A stretch of DNA of 64,000 nt from DATKUK01 sp035530655 (GTDB taxonomy: Bacteria; Planctomycetota; Phycisphaerae; UBA1845; DATKUK01). The DNA is taken from contig DATKUK010000017.1 of NCBI GenBank assembly GCA_035530655.1, forward strand, positions 1 to 64,000, in the 5' to 3' direction. Both the position numbers and the translations under genes were made by a program. Each line of letters opens with the position of its first letter. Positions within the stretch are counted from its first letter, which is position 1. The notes under the pieces were generated by a model. The model searched no databases, was not told where the DNA came from, and worked only from the letters and a program-made list of their open reading frames with translations. Positions 16,749 to 25,135 of the stretch are shown here, piece by piece.

Positions 16749-17329
16749 TCGACAAAACGGCATGTCTTGAGCACAGCCCGCTGAAGCCGGCGGAGGTACT
16801 CGGCGCGGGGAATCTCCTGCACGCCGAAACGGGCAAGGTGAGGCGTGTGGAACTGCACGTCGAGCAGGCAGAAGCCTCGCTGCGTCAGCCGCTCGACCAG
16901 TACCACCAGGCCGACTTTGCTGGCGTCGGTGACGCGGTGGAACATGGATTCACCAAAGAACGCCCCGCCGAGGGCAACGCCGTATAGCCCGCCCACCAGG
17001 CAACCGCCCTGCCACGACTCGACGCTGTGGGCGTGCCCCAAACGATGCAGGCGGGTGTATGCCTGAATAATCTCGGGTGAAATCCACGTGGGTTCCGGGC
17101 GGTCGGCGCAGGCTCGGATAACGCGCTCGAACGCGGTATCGACACGGACGTCGAAGCGGTGCTGTCGGTACACCTGACGCAGGGTCCGGGGGACATGGAA
17201 CCGGTCGAGTTCGATGATTGCCCTTGGGTCGGGGCTGAACCAGCGGATCTGGCCGTCCTCGTCAGCCATCGGGAAAATGCCCAGGCGGTACGCCTCCAGC
17301 AGCAGATGAGGAGCCAGCATCGTCTGCAT
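16745..17329 (-). CDS. aat: Leucyl/phenylalanyl-tRNA-protein transferase
   Basis: 194 residues. Aat transfers Leu or Phe from tRNA onto proteins with N-terminal Arg or Lys, making them ClpS substrates. Recognisable parts are LLLEAYRLGIFPMADEDGQI, WFSPDPRAII, then the long core with GHAHSVESW and FFGESMFHRVTDASKVGLV, ending in LLDVQFHTPHLARFGVQEIP. Slightly short of E. coli Aat (234) because of the N-terminus. It starts three bases after the stop of an upstream HAD gene and is probably co-transcribed with it. It overlaps the clpS stop on the opposite strand. Confidence 0.96.
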   Translation of the reverse strand: MQTMLAPHLLLEAYRLGIFPMADEDGQIRWFSPDPRAIIELDRFHVPRTLRQVYRQHRFDVRVDTAFERVIRACADRPEPTWISPEIIQAYTRLHRLGHAHSVESWQGGCLVGGLYGVALGGAFFGESMFHRVTDASKVGLVVLVERLTQRGFCLLDVQFHTPHLARFGVQEIPRAEYLRRLQRAVLKTCRFVD

Positions 17330-17332
17330 GGG

Positions 17333-18061
17333 CTACAGGTCACGCGCGATCAGCGCCGGAAGTTCGGCCAGCCGTCGGATGTGATACCGCGGACGAATGC
17401 GACCATCAGGCAGCGCGGCAGCCTTGAGAACGCTGATCATCCCCACACGGTTGGCGCCTTTGACGTCTACGTCCAGGCGATCACCCACGAAAAGACTCCG
17501 GTCGGCCTCGGCGCCGATCCGCTCCAGCGCAAGTCGGAAAATTCGAGGATTCGGTTTGCGGAACCCCACATTGCATGAATACACCCGAACGGGGAAAAAC
17601 TCCAGCAGCCCCTCGCGCCGCAGATGATCGTCGAGGGCGCTGCCCGGCACGAACGTGTTGGAGATTAGTCCGAGCGCCACACCCATGCTGCGCAGGTGAG
17701 CCAGCACGTCAGAAGTCTCTGGCTCCTGTCGAGCGTGATCGCTGAGGGGCCTGTAGAACAGATTCGTCAGGTCACGAAGTGTGGCGGCATCGACCGGTAG
17801 ATGCATCCGGCGGTGCATGCGTCCCAGCAGATCCATGGAATTGAACTCACGACCGGTCAGCTTCGACCAGGCGTAGGCCAGCTTGATCGCCCGGCGCTGG
17901 CGACGGTGGTACCGCCCGAAGCTGGGTAGCCGGTGCCCCTCCTGCTCAAGACGCTGGTAGGCGAGGCGTGCCCCCTGCTCAAAACAAGCCAGGGTGTCCA
18001 CGGGCTCGTAATGCAGCAGCGTCTCGCCCAGATCGAACAAGACAGCCTGGATCACGGGCAT
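17333..18061 (-). CDS. HAD-superfamily hydrolase
   Basis: 242 residues. VLFDLGETLLHYEP at the start is HAD motif I (DxGET instead of DxDxT, so the second Asp is replaced by Gly). LGLISNTFVPGSALDDHL gives motif II Ser/Thr; Lys and GDRLDVDVKGANRVGMISV (residues ~200-220) give motifs III/IV. The Glu in place of Asp at motif I is also seen in haloacid-dehalogenase and Ctr9-like hydrolases. The substrate is unknown. The ATG at 18061 begins a few residues before motif I; upstream residues are not used. It heads a unit with aat. Confidence 0.88.
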   Translation of the reverse strand: MPVIQAVLFDLGETLLHYEPVDTLACFEQGARLAYQRLEQEGHRLPSFGRYHRRQRRAIKLAYAWSKLTGREFNSMDLLGRMHRRMHLPVDAATLRDLTNLFYRPLSDHARQEPETSDVLAHLRSMGVALGLISNTFVPGSALDDHLRREGLLEFFPVRVYSCNVGFRKPNPRIFRLALERIGAEADRSLFVGDRLDVDVKGANRVGMISVLKAAALPDGRIRPRYHIRRLAELPALIARDL

Positions 18062-18221
18062 AGCGCACCTGGAACGAAAGGCCGATGGTCCTGGTACCGC
18101 TCTTGCCCATCGACACAAGGCACGACGAGCGGCGGCCCGGTGCCGCCGATTCTATCGCCGGCGCCTCGGCCCACAACTGCGGCATGGCCCGCAAGGGGCC
18201 GACCTCCAAGCGACTCGGTCG

Positions 18222-18250
18222 TTGCAGACGAGCAGCCGGCTGGCTAGAAT
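18222..18250 (+). promoter_or_regulatory. Promoter for the class-III aminotransferase
   Basis: TTGCAG (18222-18227), 17-base spacer, TAGAAT (18245-18250). The leader would run about 212 bases to the GTG start and includes a nested stem-loop. Confidence 0.5.
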
Positions 18251-18256
18251 GTGACG

Positions 18257-18468
18257 GTCAACTCGCCTCGCGGTTGCGGGCGGATACGTGCCCCGGCCTG
18301 CGAGGCCCGGGTCGCGAGGCCTGCAGCCGGGCGGGCGACCAACCGGATGGATCCCCGGAGACATCAGACCCGCGGGGAGGCTGCCCCGCAAAGGCGGCAT
18401 GCGGTGTCGGTCCATGGTCGCCACGATGGATCGGATGGCAGCGGTCGCCAGGCAGGAGGTAATCAGCC
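18257..18468 (+). promoter_or_regulatory. Structured 5' leader of the aminotransferase gene
   Basis: Three helices nest neatly: ATGGA (18347-18351) with TCCAT (18411-18415), GACATC (18360-18365) with GGTGTC (18403-18408, one G-U pair), and GCGGGG (18372-18377) with CCCCGC (18384-18389) around the loop AGGCTG. The upstream part has two GCGAGGCC repeats. I recognise no known riboswitch. The leader ends in AGGAGGT eight bases before GTG, so it could regulate translation. Confidence 0.4.
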
Positions 18469-19860
18469 GTGGCTGGAGCATACGATCTGACGCCTCGAGA
18501 TGTGCCCGAGGTCAACACCAAGTTCCGACGGATCCGTACGAAGTTTCCCGTGCCCGAGTCGGTGTCGATGCTGCAAGAGTTGCGGCGGTACGAGCCCCAC
18601 TCGATGGAAGGCCAGGCGCCCGTGGTGTGGGATCGGGCCGAGGGCTTCCAGGTCTACGATCGATGGGGCAACATGTGGTTGGACTTTTCCAGCGGCGTGC
18701 TGATCACCAATGCCGGCCACGGCCGCAAGCCGATCGCTGACGCCGTCATCGACCAGGCGCGCAGCGGCCTGCTGACCAGCTACTGCTTCCCGTCGGTACA
18801 ACGAGGGGAGCTGGCCAAGCGACTCGTCGAGTTGGCCCCGACCGAGTTAGACAAGGCGTTTATCCTCTCTACCGGCAGCGAGGCCACCGAATGTGCCCTG
18901 AAGCTTGGGCGCACGCACGGCCGGCGGGTCGGAGGGGACAAGAAGATCCACATCGTGACGTTCGAGAACGCCTTCCACGGCCGGACGCTGGGCGCTCAAC
19001 TGGCTGGCGGCATCCCCGCGTTGAAGGAGTGGATTGGGCCGCTCGACCCGACGTTCGTCCAGGTTCCGTTCCCCGATGGGTTCCGCTGCGAGGACACCAG
19101 CTTCGATCTGTTCGAGAAGTCTCTCGCCCAGAAAGGCGTCAAGCCGGAGCAGGTGGCCTGCGTGATGACGGAAACGTATCAGGGCGGCGGCGCAAGCTTT
19201 GCACCTCCCGAGTACGTGCAGCAACTCCGTCAATGGTGCGATCGGTACGACGTCGTGCTGATCATGGACGAGGTGCAGGCGGCGTTCGGCCGATGCGGAA
19301 CGTTCTGGGGTTTCGAGTACTACGGGATCGTGCCGGACCTGATGTGCCTGGGCAAGGGCATCAGCAGTTCGCTGCCGGTCTCGGCGGTCGTCGGACGCAG
19401 CGAAATCATGAATCAGTTCCCGCCCGGCTCGATGACCAGCACCCATACGGGCAACCCGGTCTGCGCGCGGGCGGCGTGCGCCAACATTGACCTGATCGTG
19501 GCCGAGAAGCTTGCCGAGAACGCGGCCAAAGTCGGCCAGGTGTTTCAGGACGAGTTGGACGGGATCAAACAGCGCCACGGTGACGTGATCGGTGCCCGTC
19601 ACGGCCGGGGGCTGGTGGCGGGCTTGCACTGTATCAAGCCGGGTACGAAGGAGCCTGACGGACAACTGGCGTGGGATACCGTGGCTCGTTGTGTGTCCAG
19701 CGGTGTACTGTTCTTCAGCCCGGTGGGTTTCGGCGGGGCGACCATCAAGATCTGCCCGCCGTTGTGCATCACGGCAGAGGCGGCGAGTGAGGGCTGCGGG
19801 GTGATCGCCGAGTCGTTGGCAGCGGTGCTGGCTGAGCGGTCGGCCGGCGCCAAGGCCTAG
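18469..19860 (+). CDS. Class-III PLP aminotransferase (4-aminobutyrate/ornithine type)
   Basis: 463 residues. It moves an amino group from an omega- or alpha-amine to 2-oxo acids. Motifs: STGSEATECALKLGR binds PLP phosphate; IMDEVQAAFGRCGTFWGFE has the Asp that contacts the pyridine ring; CLGKGISSSLPVSAV has the PLP lysine. The closest types are 4-aminobutyrate and other omega-amino acid aminotransferases; substrate is not fixed by the sequence. The start is GTG at 18469, eight bases after AGGAGGT. It has a long leader and stands alone, 130 bases before a methyltransferase gene. Confidence 0.92.
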   Translation: MAGAYDLTPRDVPEVNTKFRRIRTKFPVPESVSMLQELRRYEPHSMEGQAPVVWDRAEGFQVYDRWGNMWLDFSSGVLITNAGHGRKPIADAVIDQARSGLLTSYCFPSVQRGELAKRLVELAPTELDKAFILSTGSEATECALKLGRTHGRRVGGDKKIHIVTFENAFHGRTLGAQLAGGIPALKEWIGPLDPTFVQVPFPDGFRCEDTSFDLFEKSLAQKGVKPEQVACVMTETYQGGGASFAPPEYVQQLRQWCDRYDVVLIMDEVQAAFGRCGTFWGFEYYGIVPDLMCLGKGISSSLPVSAVVGRSEIMNQFPPGSMTSTHTGNPVCARAACANIDLIVAEKLAENAAKVGQVFQDELDGIKQRHGDVIGARHGRGLVAGLHCIKPGTKEPDGQLAWDTVARCVSSGVLFFSPVGFGGATIKICPPLCITAEAASEGCGVIAESLAAVLAERSAGAKA

Positions 19861-19991
19861 GCCCATCCGCCGCAGACGGGGCGACCTGAAGGCATCGGTC
19901 GTCCGGAGGTTGCAGCGGCCGGGCGGCGCGTGGGTGCTTGTCTGCCGGGCGACTCGCCGATAGTATCGTTGTCTGACGTGGGAGGAACCAC

Positions 19992-20624
19992 GTGCAGGAA
20001 TCGAGCACTCGGCGTATTTATAATATCTGGGCCTACTTCTACGACCCGATTGTTGCCAGGCTGGTCAAGAGGCGCCATCGGCTGGCCGTACGCCGCATGG
20101 GCTTGCAGCCAGGGGACACAGTTCTTGACGTCGGCATCGGGACCGGACTGTCACTCGAGACCTACCCTACCGACATTAAGGTCGCGGGCCTGGACATCTC
20201 AGAGGGCATGCTCCGCAAGGCGCGGCAACGCACAGGCAAGCACGGTCTCGGCGGCGTCTCGCTCATCCGAGCCAACGCGTTGGAGATACCCTTTGCCAGT
20301 GGCAGTTTCGACCACGTTCTCATCAGCCATGTGATTACGGTCGTCAGCGACCCGGTGCGGCTGGTACGGGAGATTCGGCGGGTCGGCAAGCCGGGATGCC
20401 GGATTGTCATCATCAACCACTTCCAGTCGGGCAACCGCGTCATGGCCTTGATCGAGAAGGTATTGTGCCCGTTCTTCCAGAAGATCGGCTGGCGCAGCGA
20501 TCTGTCGCTTGAGAGGCTGATGTTGCAGACCGGGCTGAACGTGGACTTCCGCTACAAGCTGGATGTGGTTGACTTCTGGCATACCGTCTTCATTACCAAC
20601 GACTCGCGCGCTGCCGTGACCTGA
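19992..20624 (+). CDS. Class I SAM methyltransferase (PmtA-like)
   Basis: 210 residues. VLDVGIGTGLSLETYP is motif I; AGLDISEGMLRKARQR and FASGSFDHVLISHVI are motifs II and IV-type. The N-terminus IYNIWAYFYDPIVARLVKRR resembles phosphatidylethanolamine N-methyltransferases (PmtA) and UbiE relatives. Phospholipid methylation is a reasonable guess. The start is GTG at 19992 with GGGAGG six bases upstream. Moderate confidence in the exact substrate only. Confidence 0.85.
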   Translation: MQESSTRRIYNIWAYFYDPIVARLVKRRHRLAVRRMGLQPGDTVLDVGIGTGLSLETYPTDIKVAGLDISEGMLRKARQRTGKHGLGGVSLIRANALEIPFASGSFDHVLISHVITVVSDPVRLVREIRRVGKPGCRIVIINHFQSGNRVMALIEKVLCPFFQKIGWRSDLSLERLMLQTGLNVDFRYKLDVVDFWHTVFITNDSRAAVT

Positions 20625-20662
20625 CGACGCACGCAACACCGCCTGCCAAGCGTAAGAACATT

Positions 20663-21148
20663 ATGGAATTACCTGTTTGCATGTCACGGCTGCGAATGAC
20701 GCGTACAGCCCCGGCCGCACTTTGGGCCATACCGCTCGCATGGTTGCTGCTGGCCGGATGCAGCGGACCCCAGTGGGAGTGGGACTTCAGGGAGGCCAAG
20801 CGCAAGGCCGCTGCCTCCAATCGCCCTATATTCCTCTACTTTAACGACTGGATTGACCCGACCAGCGCGCGCATGCAGAATGAGGTGCTCCGCACCCCCG
20901 AGGGACGCGAGCTGCTGCTCGATACTGTCAACGTATGGGTGGAGGTGGGCATTCAGAGAGAGATCGCCGAGCAGTATCACATCCGCCGGGCGCCCGCCTA
21001 TGTCGTCGCCAAGCCAAACGGCGACCCGGTGGATCGCTACCCAGGGATTCCGACCTTGGACGCATTCGTGTCTCGCGTGACCCGCGCCAAGGAACGGGCC
21101 GCGCCGACGCCGGCCACGACGAGCAGCAGCACGCCAGGCGCTCGCTAG
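20663..21148 (+). CDS. Thioredoxin-fold lipoprotein without CxxC
   Basis: 161 residues. A lipobox signal (WLLLAGC, Cys 33 from the first ATG) leads into a thioredoxin-like segment: FLYFNDWIDPTSARMQNEVL, where redox members have a WCxxC site but this has Asp-Trp-Ile-Asp; then HIRRAPAYVVAKPNG holds the cis-Pro, and VDRYPGIPTLDAFVSRV closes the fold. Without cysteines it is not a disulfide enzyme and may be a binding or chaperone-type protein in the envelope. The first of two ATGs (20663) is annotated; 20681 is possible. Confidence 0.75.
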   Translation: MELPVCMSRLRMTRTAPAALWAIPLAWLLLAGCSGPQWEWDFREAKRKAAASNRPIFLYFNDWIDPTSARMQNEVLRTPEGRELLLDTVNVWVEVGIQREIAEQYHIRRAPAYVVAKPNGDPVDRYPGIPTLDAFVSRVTRAKERAAPTPATTSSSTPGAR

Positions 21149-21245
21149 CAGCGCGATCGCACGGGCGTCCCCGGGTCCGCGGCGACCAGCCAAGGCGGGC
21201 TTTCGCGACCGGGGTCGGCGGGTCGCCGGTCGGGGGAGACAAACG

Positions 21246-22235
21246 TTGGATCGAACACGTCAGGTGCGAATACTGATCAGTTCGGTGGGTCGGCGCGTCG
21301 AGCTTGTCCAGGCGTTTCGACGGGCGGCCCGACGGCTGCGCGTGCCGGTGAAAGTCTACGGCACGGACGTGACGATGCTGGCTCCGGCCATGCACCACGT
21401 CGACGAGCCCGTCCTCATGCCACCCATCCGTCGTCGGGACTTCCTCGACGCCCTGCTGGCGGTGGTCACCCGACACCGCATCGATATGCTCGTTCCTACG
21501 ATCGACACGGAACTGCCCAAGCTGGCCGCAGCGCGTGCGCGCCTGGGTGACGAAGGCTGCACGGCGTTGGTCGCGGATCGGCGAGTCGTTCGAGTTTGTC
21601 GGGACAAGCTGGCCACCGATCGGCTTTTTGCCAGGCACGGCATAGATGTGCCGCAGACATGGGCCGCCGACCAGCTTCCGCCGATTCGCTCGATGTCTTT
21701 CCCGTGTTTTCTCAAGGGGCGTTTCAGCAGCGCCGGCAAAGGGGCGGTTCGCATTGACGACGGGGAGAGCCTGCGATTCCATCTGGCGCGGGCCCGGCAG
21801 CCTATCGTCCAGGAGTATCTTCGCGGCGGCGAATACACGCAGGACGTATACTGCGGGCTCGACGGACAGGTACGATGCGTCGTGTCTCGCCAACGTCTGG
21901 AGATCCGAAGCGGAGAGGTGCAGAAGGCCCGCGTGGTTAAGGACCCGCGACTGATCGAGCTGTCTCGCCGCGTCGTCGAGGTGTTGGGCGATTGTGTGGG
22001 TGTAATCACGGTGCAGTGCATCGTTGGGCCGCGGGGACGCATCAGTGTCCTGGAGGTCAACCCGCGTTTGGGCGGGGGCGTTCCGCTGTCGATCCACGCC
22101 GGCGCCGATTTCCCCCGGTGGCTCCTGGCTGAGCTTCTGGGCCGCAGGGCTCGGGTTGGGCAAGACTGTGTTCGTGACGGCGTGTACATGCTTCGCTACG
22201 ATCAGTCGGTGTTCTGGCATCCAGCCTCGCGATGA
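21246..22235 (+). CDS. ATP-grasp domain protein
   Basis: 329 residues. The N-terminal part resembles the pre-ATP-grasp domain of carbamoyl-phosphate synthase-like ligases (ILISSVGRRVELVQAFRRAA, then LVPTIDTELPKLA). The ATP-grasp core has FLKGRFSSAGKGAVR for the nucleotide loop and VLEVNPRLGGGVPLSIHAG with the Glu/Asn metal ligands. It should join a carboxylate to an amine or phosphate using ATP. The start is TTG at 21246 with GGGGGAG about seven bases upstream. Its stop and the next gene's start overlap as ATGA (22232-22235), so the two products probably act together. Confidence 0.85.
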   Translation: MDRTRQVRILISSVGRRVELVQAFRRAARRLRVPVKVYGTDVTMLAPAMHHVDEPVLMPPIRRRDFLDALLAVVTRHRIDMLVPTIDTELPKLAAARARLGDEGCTALVADRRVVRVCRDKLATDRLFARHGIDVPQTWAADQLPPIRSMSFPCFLKGRFSSAGKGAVRIDDGESLRFHLARARQPIVQEYLRGGEYTQDVYCGLDGQVRCVVSRQRLEIRSGEVQKARVVKDPRLIELSRRVVEVLGDCVGVITVQCIVGPRGRISVLEVNPRLGGGVPLSIHAGADFPRWLLAELLGRRARVGQDCVRDGVYMLRYDQSVFWHPASR

Positions 22236-22945
22236 GCGGCAACCCGGCACAACTGCGGGTGATCGTCTTCGATCTGGATGACACGCTCTATCCGGAGCGG
22301 GACTACGTCCAGAGCGGGTTCGAGGCGGTAGCGCGAGCGTTTGAAGCCGAGCTGCGGCCCACGTTCGACCTGGCCACTCGAATGAAGCAGGTCTTCGAGT
22401 CCGGCGACCGAAGCCGCGTGTTTGATTCGATCCTGGGCGATTTGCATCGGCCGCCCGACCCGGCCTTGATCCAACGGATGGTCGACGTGTACCGGAATCA
22501 CCAGCCTCGAATCCGTCTGTTTGCCGATGCGGATGCGGCGCTGGACAGGCTGGCCAGTCGCTTCAAGTTGGCCTTGCTGAGCGATGGTTACCTGGCGGCC
22601 CAACGGCGCAAGGTTGACGCCCTGGGACTGGCGCAACGCCTGGACTCCATTGTTCTGACCGACGAACTGGGCCGCGATTACTGGAAACCCGACCCTCGCG
22701 CTTTTCAGAGGCTTGCCGCCGACCTCCAACTGTGCGGCCCGCAGTGCGCCTATGTGGCAGACAACCGCTCGAAGGATTTCGTCGCACCCAACCAGCTCGG
22801 CTGGCGGAGTGTCATGGTGTGCCGGCCCGGCGCGCTGTACGCCGATTGGCCGGCCCCGGCTGGAGGACAGCCGCAATTCGTGATCGATTCGCTAAATCGG
22901 CTGCCTGAATCGCTGGCGTCGGCAGGCCCTTCTCGCCCGCAGTGA
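22232..22945 (+). CDS. HAD-superfamily hydrolase (IA type)
   Basis: 237 residues. VIVFDLDDTLYPERDYV is HAD motif I, FKLALLSDGYLAAQRRKVDA motif II, and KPDPRAFQRLA plus ADNRSKDFVAPNQLGWRSV motifs III and IV. It is coupled by ATGA overlap to the ATP-grasp protein, a pairing seen in Planctomycetes in which the phosphatase may dephosphorylate the ligase product or substrate. The promoter of rtcB starts just behind its stop. Confidence 0.88.
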   Translation: MSGNPAQLRVIVFDLDDTLYPERDYVQSGFEAVARAFEAELRPTFDLATRMKQVFESGDRSRVFDSILGDLHRPPDPALIQRMVDVYRNHQPRIRLFADADAALDRLASRFKLALLSDGYLAAQRRKVDALGLAQRLDSIVLTDELGRDYWKPDPRAFQRLAADLQLCGPQCAYVADNRSKDFVAPNQLGWRSVMVCRPGALYADWPAPAGGQPQFVIDSLNRLPESLASAGPSRPQ

Positions 22946-22973
22946 TTGCCAACACGTCGCGTGGCGCTACAAT
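22946..22973 (+). promoter_or_regulatory. Promoter for rtcB
   Basis: TTGCCA (22946-22951), 16-base spacer, TACAAT (22968-22973), 29 bases before the rtcB ATG. No strong ribosome site is seen before that ATG. Confidence 0.45.
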
Positions 22974-23002
22974 TCGGGTGAGTCCTGTTCTGGACACGAA
23001 CC

Positions 23003-24199
23003 ATGCGTGAGATCTTCAACCGCAACCAGCAACGCGTACCCATCAAGACGTGGGCCTACGACGCCGACGAGGAAACCATGCGGCAGGCGCTGAACCTGTC
23101 GAACCTGCCGTTCGTGGTGGGGCACGTGGCGCTCATGCCGGACGCTCATTTGGGCTTCGGCATGCCGATCGGCGGTGTGATCGCAACCGAGGGCGCGATC
23201 GTGCCGAACGCCGTCGGGGTGGACATCGGCTGCGGCATGGTCGCCTGGAACACCGGCGTGCCGGCCGACAGACTCAGACCCCACCTTCAGGGGATGATCG
23301 ACTCGCTTCACCAGAGCATTCCCGTGGGCTTCAAGCATCGCTTGCCCGCGCAGGGCGAACAGCTTGCCCGCAAGTGGGCATCGCAGCTACGCGAGCACCT
23401 GAACCGTAAAGACCGGCGGACGGCGTATCTGAGCGGCTACAGCAAGATCATCGAGCAAGTGGGCACCCTCGGCGGCGGAAACCATTTCATCGAGTTTCAG
23501 GTCGACCCGGAGGGCGTGGCCTGGGTGATGCTGCACTCGGGGTCGCGCAACGTGGGCAAGGAGATCGCCGCTCATTTTCACAGGCTTGCCCGGCAGGTCT
23601 GTAATCGCGAAGGCACCATGCCGCCGGATTCGGGCCTGGCACACCTGTTGATCGACAGCAGGGAGGGTCAGGACTACGTCGAGCACATGCGTTTTGCCAT
23701 GGAGTTCGCCCGGCACAATCGGCACGTCATGATGAAGCTATGTCAGGAGGTCGTCGCCAGGACGCCTGCCGGCCGACCGGCCGACCTGGACCGCGATCTG
23801 GTCAACATCCATCACAACTACGCCGACCTCGAGCAACACATGGGCAAGCAGGTCTGGGTACACCGCAAAGGTGCGACATCGGCGCGGACTGGGCAACTGG
23901 GCATCATCCCCGGATCGATGGGCACCAAGAGCTATATCGTTCGCGGCAAGGGCAACGCCGCCTCGTTCTGTTCGTGCAGCCACGGCGCCGGTCGCGTTAT
24001 GGGCCGCAAAGAAGCCAAGAAGAAGATCCCGCTCGATCGCTTCAAACAGACCATGCAAGGGGTGCTGTTCAGGTGCACACCCAGCCATCTCGACGAGGCA
24101 CCGGACGCCTACAAGGACATCGATCAGGTCATGGCCTGCCAGGCCGAGCTCGTCGAGATCGTTACGGAACTACGTCCGTTGGCTGTAATCAAAGGATGA
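23003..24199 (+). CDS. rtcB: RNA-splicing ligase RtcB
   Basis: 398 residues. RtcB joins RNA 2',3'-cyclic phosphate (or 3'-P) ends to 5'-OH ends with GTP and metal. Conserved sites: GVDIGCGMVAWNTG (metal Cys), GGGNHFIEF and HSGSRNVGKEIA (metal His residues), VNIHHNYADLE, and CSHGAGRVMGRKEAKK with the His that becomes guanylylated. No archease gene is adjacent. In bacteria such enzymes act in RNA repair. It has its own promoter. Confidence 0.97.
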   Translation: MREIFNRNQQRVPIKTWAYDADEETMRQALNLSNLPFVVGHVALMPDAHLGFGMPIGGVIATEGAIVPNAVGVDIGCGMVAWNTGVPADRLRPHLQGMIDSLHQSIPVGFKHRLPAQGEQLARKWASQLREHLNRKDRRTAYLSGYSKIIEQVGTLGGGNHFIEFQVDPEGVAWVMLHSGSRNVGKEIAAHFHRLARQVCNREGTMPPDSGLAHLLIDSREGQDYVEHMRFAMEFARHNRHVMMKLCQEVVARTPAGRPADLDRDLVNIHHNYADLEQHMGKQVWVHRKGATSARTGQLGIIPGSMGTKSYIVRGKGNAASFCSCSHGAGRVMGRKEAKKKIPLDRFKQTMQGVLFRCTPSHLDEAPDAYKDIDQVMACQAELVEIVTELRPLAVIKG

Positions 24200-24250
24200 G
24201 CCGCGACCGTGACACGGTGCCCGCGGCTGGCCCGGTCAGACCACAGTCGC

Positions 24251-24256
24251 TATACT
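24251..24256 (+). promoter_or_regulatory. -10 element of the trpA promoter (possible leaderless mRNA)
   Basis: TATACT (24251-24256) lies eight bases before the trpA ATG (24264); the -35 is weak (TGGCCC near 24228). With normal promoter geometry transcription would begin at or just before the ATG, and no ribosome binding site lies between. Confidence 0.45.
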
Positions 24257-24263
24257 GACGCGC

Positions 24264-25085
24264 ATGAGTCGGGACAACCGTATCGATAATGCTTTTGCCG
24301 AACTCAGCGCCGACGGACGGAAAGGTCTTCTGCCCTACGTGACGGCCGGTTACCCGGACCTGACGACGACCGCCGACCTTTTGACCCGCTTCCACCAGCT
24401 TGGTGTAACGGCGGTCGAGCTGGGCATCCCCTATTCCGACTCGATCGCCGACGGACCGGTGATTCAAACGTCATTTACCCGCGCTTTGGGCAGCGGCCTG
24501 CGAATCGGGCAGGTGTTCGACATGGTCCGACGACTGCGCGAGCAGATCGATCTGCCGATCCTGTCCATGCTTTCCTTCTCGATCGTGCATCGCGTCGGTG
24601 TCGATGCGTACATCGAGCAGGCCAAGGCCGCGGGCATCGACGGAATGATCATCCCCGATCTGTCGCTGGAGGAGGCCCCGCAGATCGCCCGTCGCGCCGA
24701 GGCGGCAGGTCTGCGTCTGGCCATGCTGGTGGCCCCGACCACGCCGGATGAGCGTCGCGGGCGGATTGCCGAACTGTCCAGCGGGTTCGTCTACTACATG
24801 TCGGTGTCGGGCATCACCGGCGAGCGCGATCAACTGCCTGGCGCACTAATCGCCAACGTAGCCGAGTTGCGCCAGCGGAGTGGCAAACCCGTCTGTGTCG
24901 GATTCGGGATCAGCACACCGGCGCACGTGCGGTCTGTCTGCCGGGCGGCCGATGGGGCCATCGTCGGCAGTGCTATCGTGCGACGGATCACCCAGGGCGT
25001 CGACGCCGGGCTCGAACGCGACGCCATCGTCCAGAGCGTCGCCACCTTCGTAGGCGAGCTTCTAGAGGGCCTCAAGCCGGCATGA
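24264..25085 (+). CDS. trpA: Tryptophan synthase alpha chain
   Basis: 273 residues. TrpA splits indole-3-glycerol phosphate into indole and glyceraldehyde 3-phosphate. AVELGIPYSDSIADGPVIQ has the catalytic Glu and Asp; FVYYMSVSGITGERDQLP has the loop Tyr/Gly; GFGISTPAHVRSV is the phosphate-binding region. trpB is not next to it, so its partner must be elsewhere. No Shine-Dalgarno site is seen before the ATG, and a -10 box sits eight bases upstream, so the mRNA may be leaderless. The stop overlaps an in-frame ATG of the oxidoreductase gene (ATGA). Confidence 0.95.
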   Translation: MSRDNRIDNAFAELSADGRKGLLPYVTAGYPDLTTTADLLTRFHQLGVTAVELGIPYSDSIADGPVIQTSFTRALGSGLRIGQVFDMVRRLREQIDLPILSMLSFSIVHRVGVDAYIEQAKAAGIDGMIIPDLSLEEAPQIARRAEAAGLRLAMLVAPTTPDERRGRIAELSSGFVYYMSVSGITGERDQLPGALIANVAELRQRSGKPVCVGFGISTPAHVRSVCRAADGAIVGSAIVRRITQGVDAGLERDAIVQSVATFVGELLEGLKPA

Positions 25086-25135
25086 GCGATCCGGACCGGC
25101 AAGGGTCTTCCCTGACAGACGGGAGGAACCGACAG

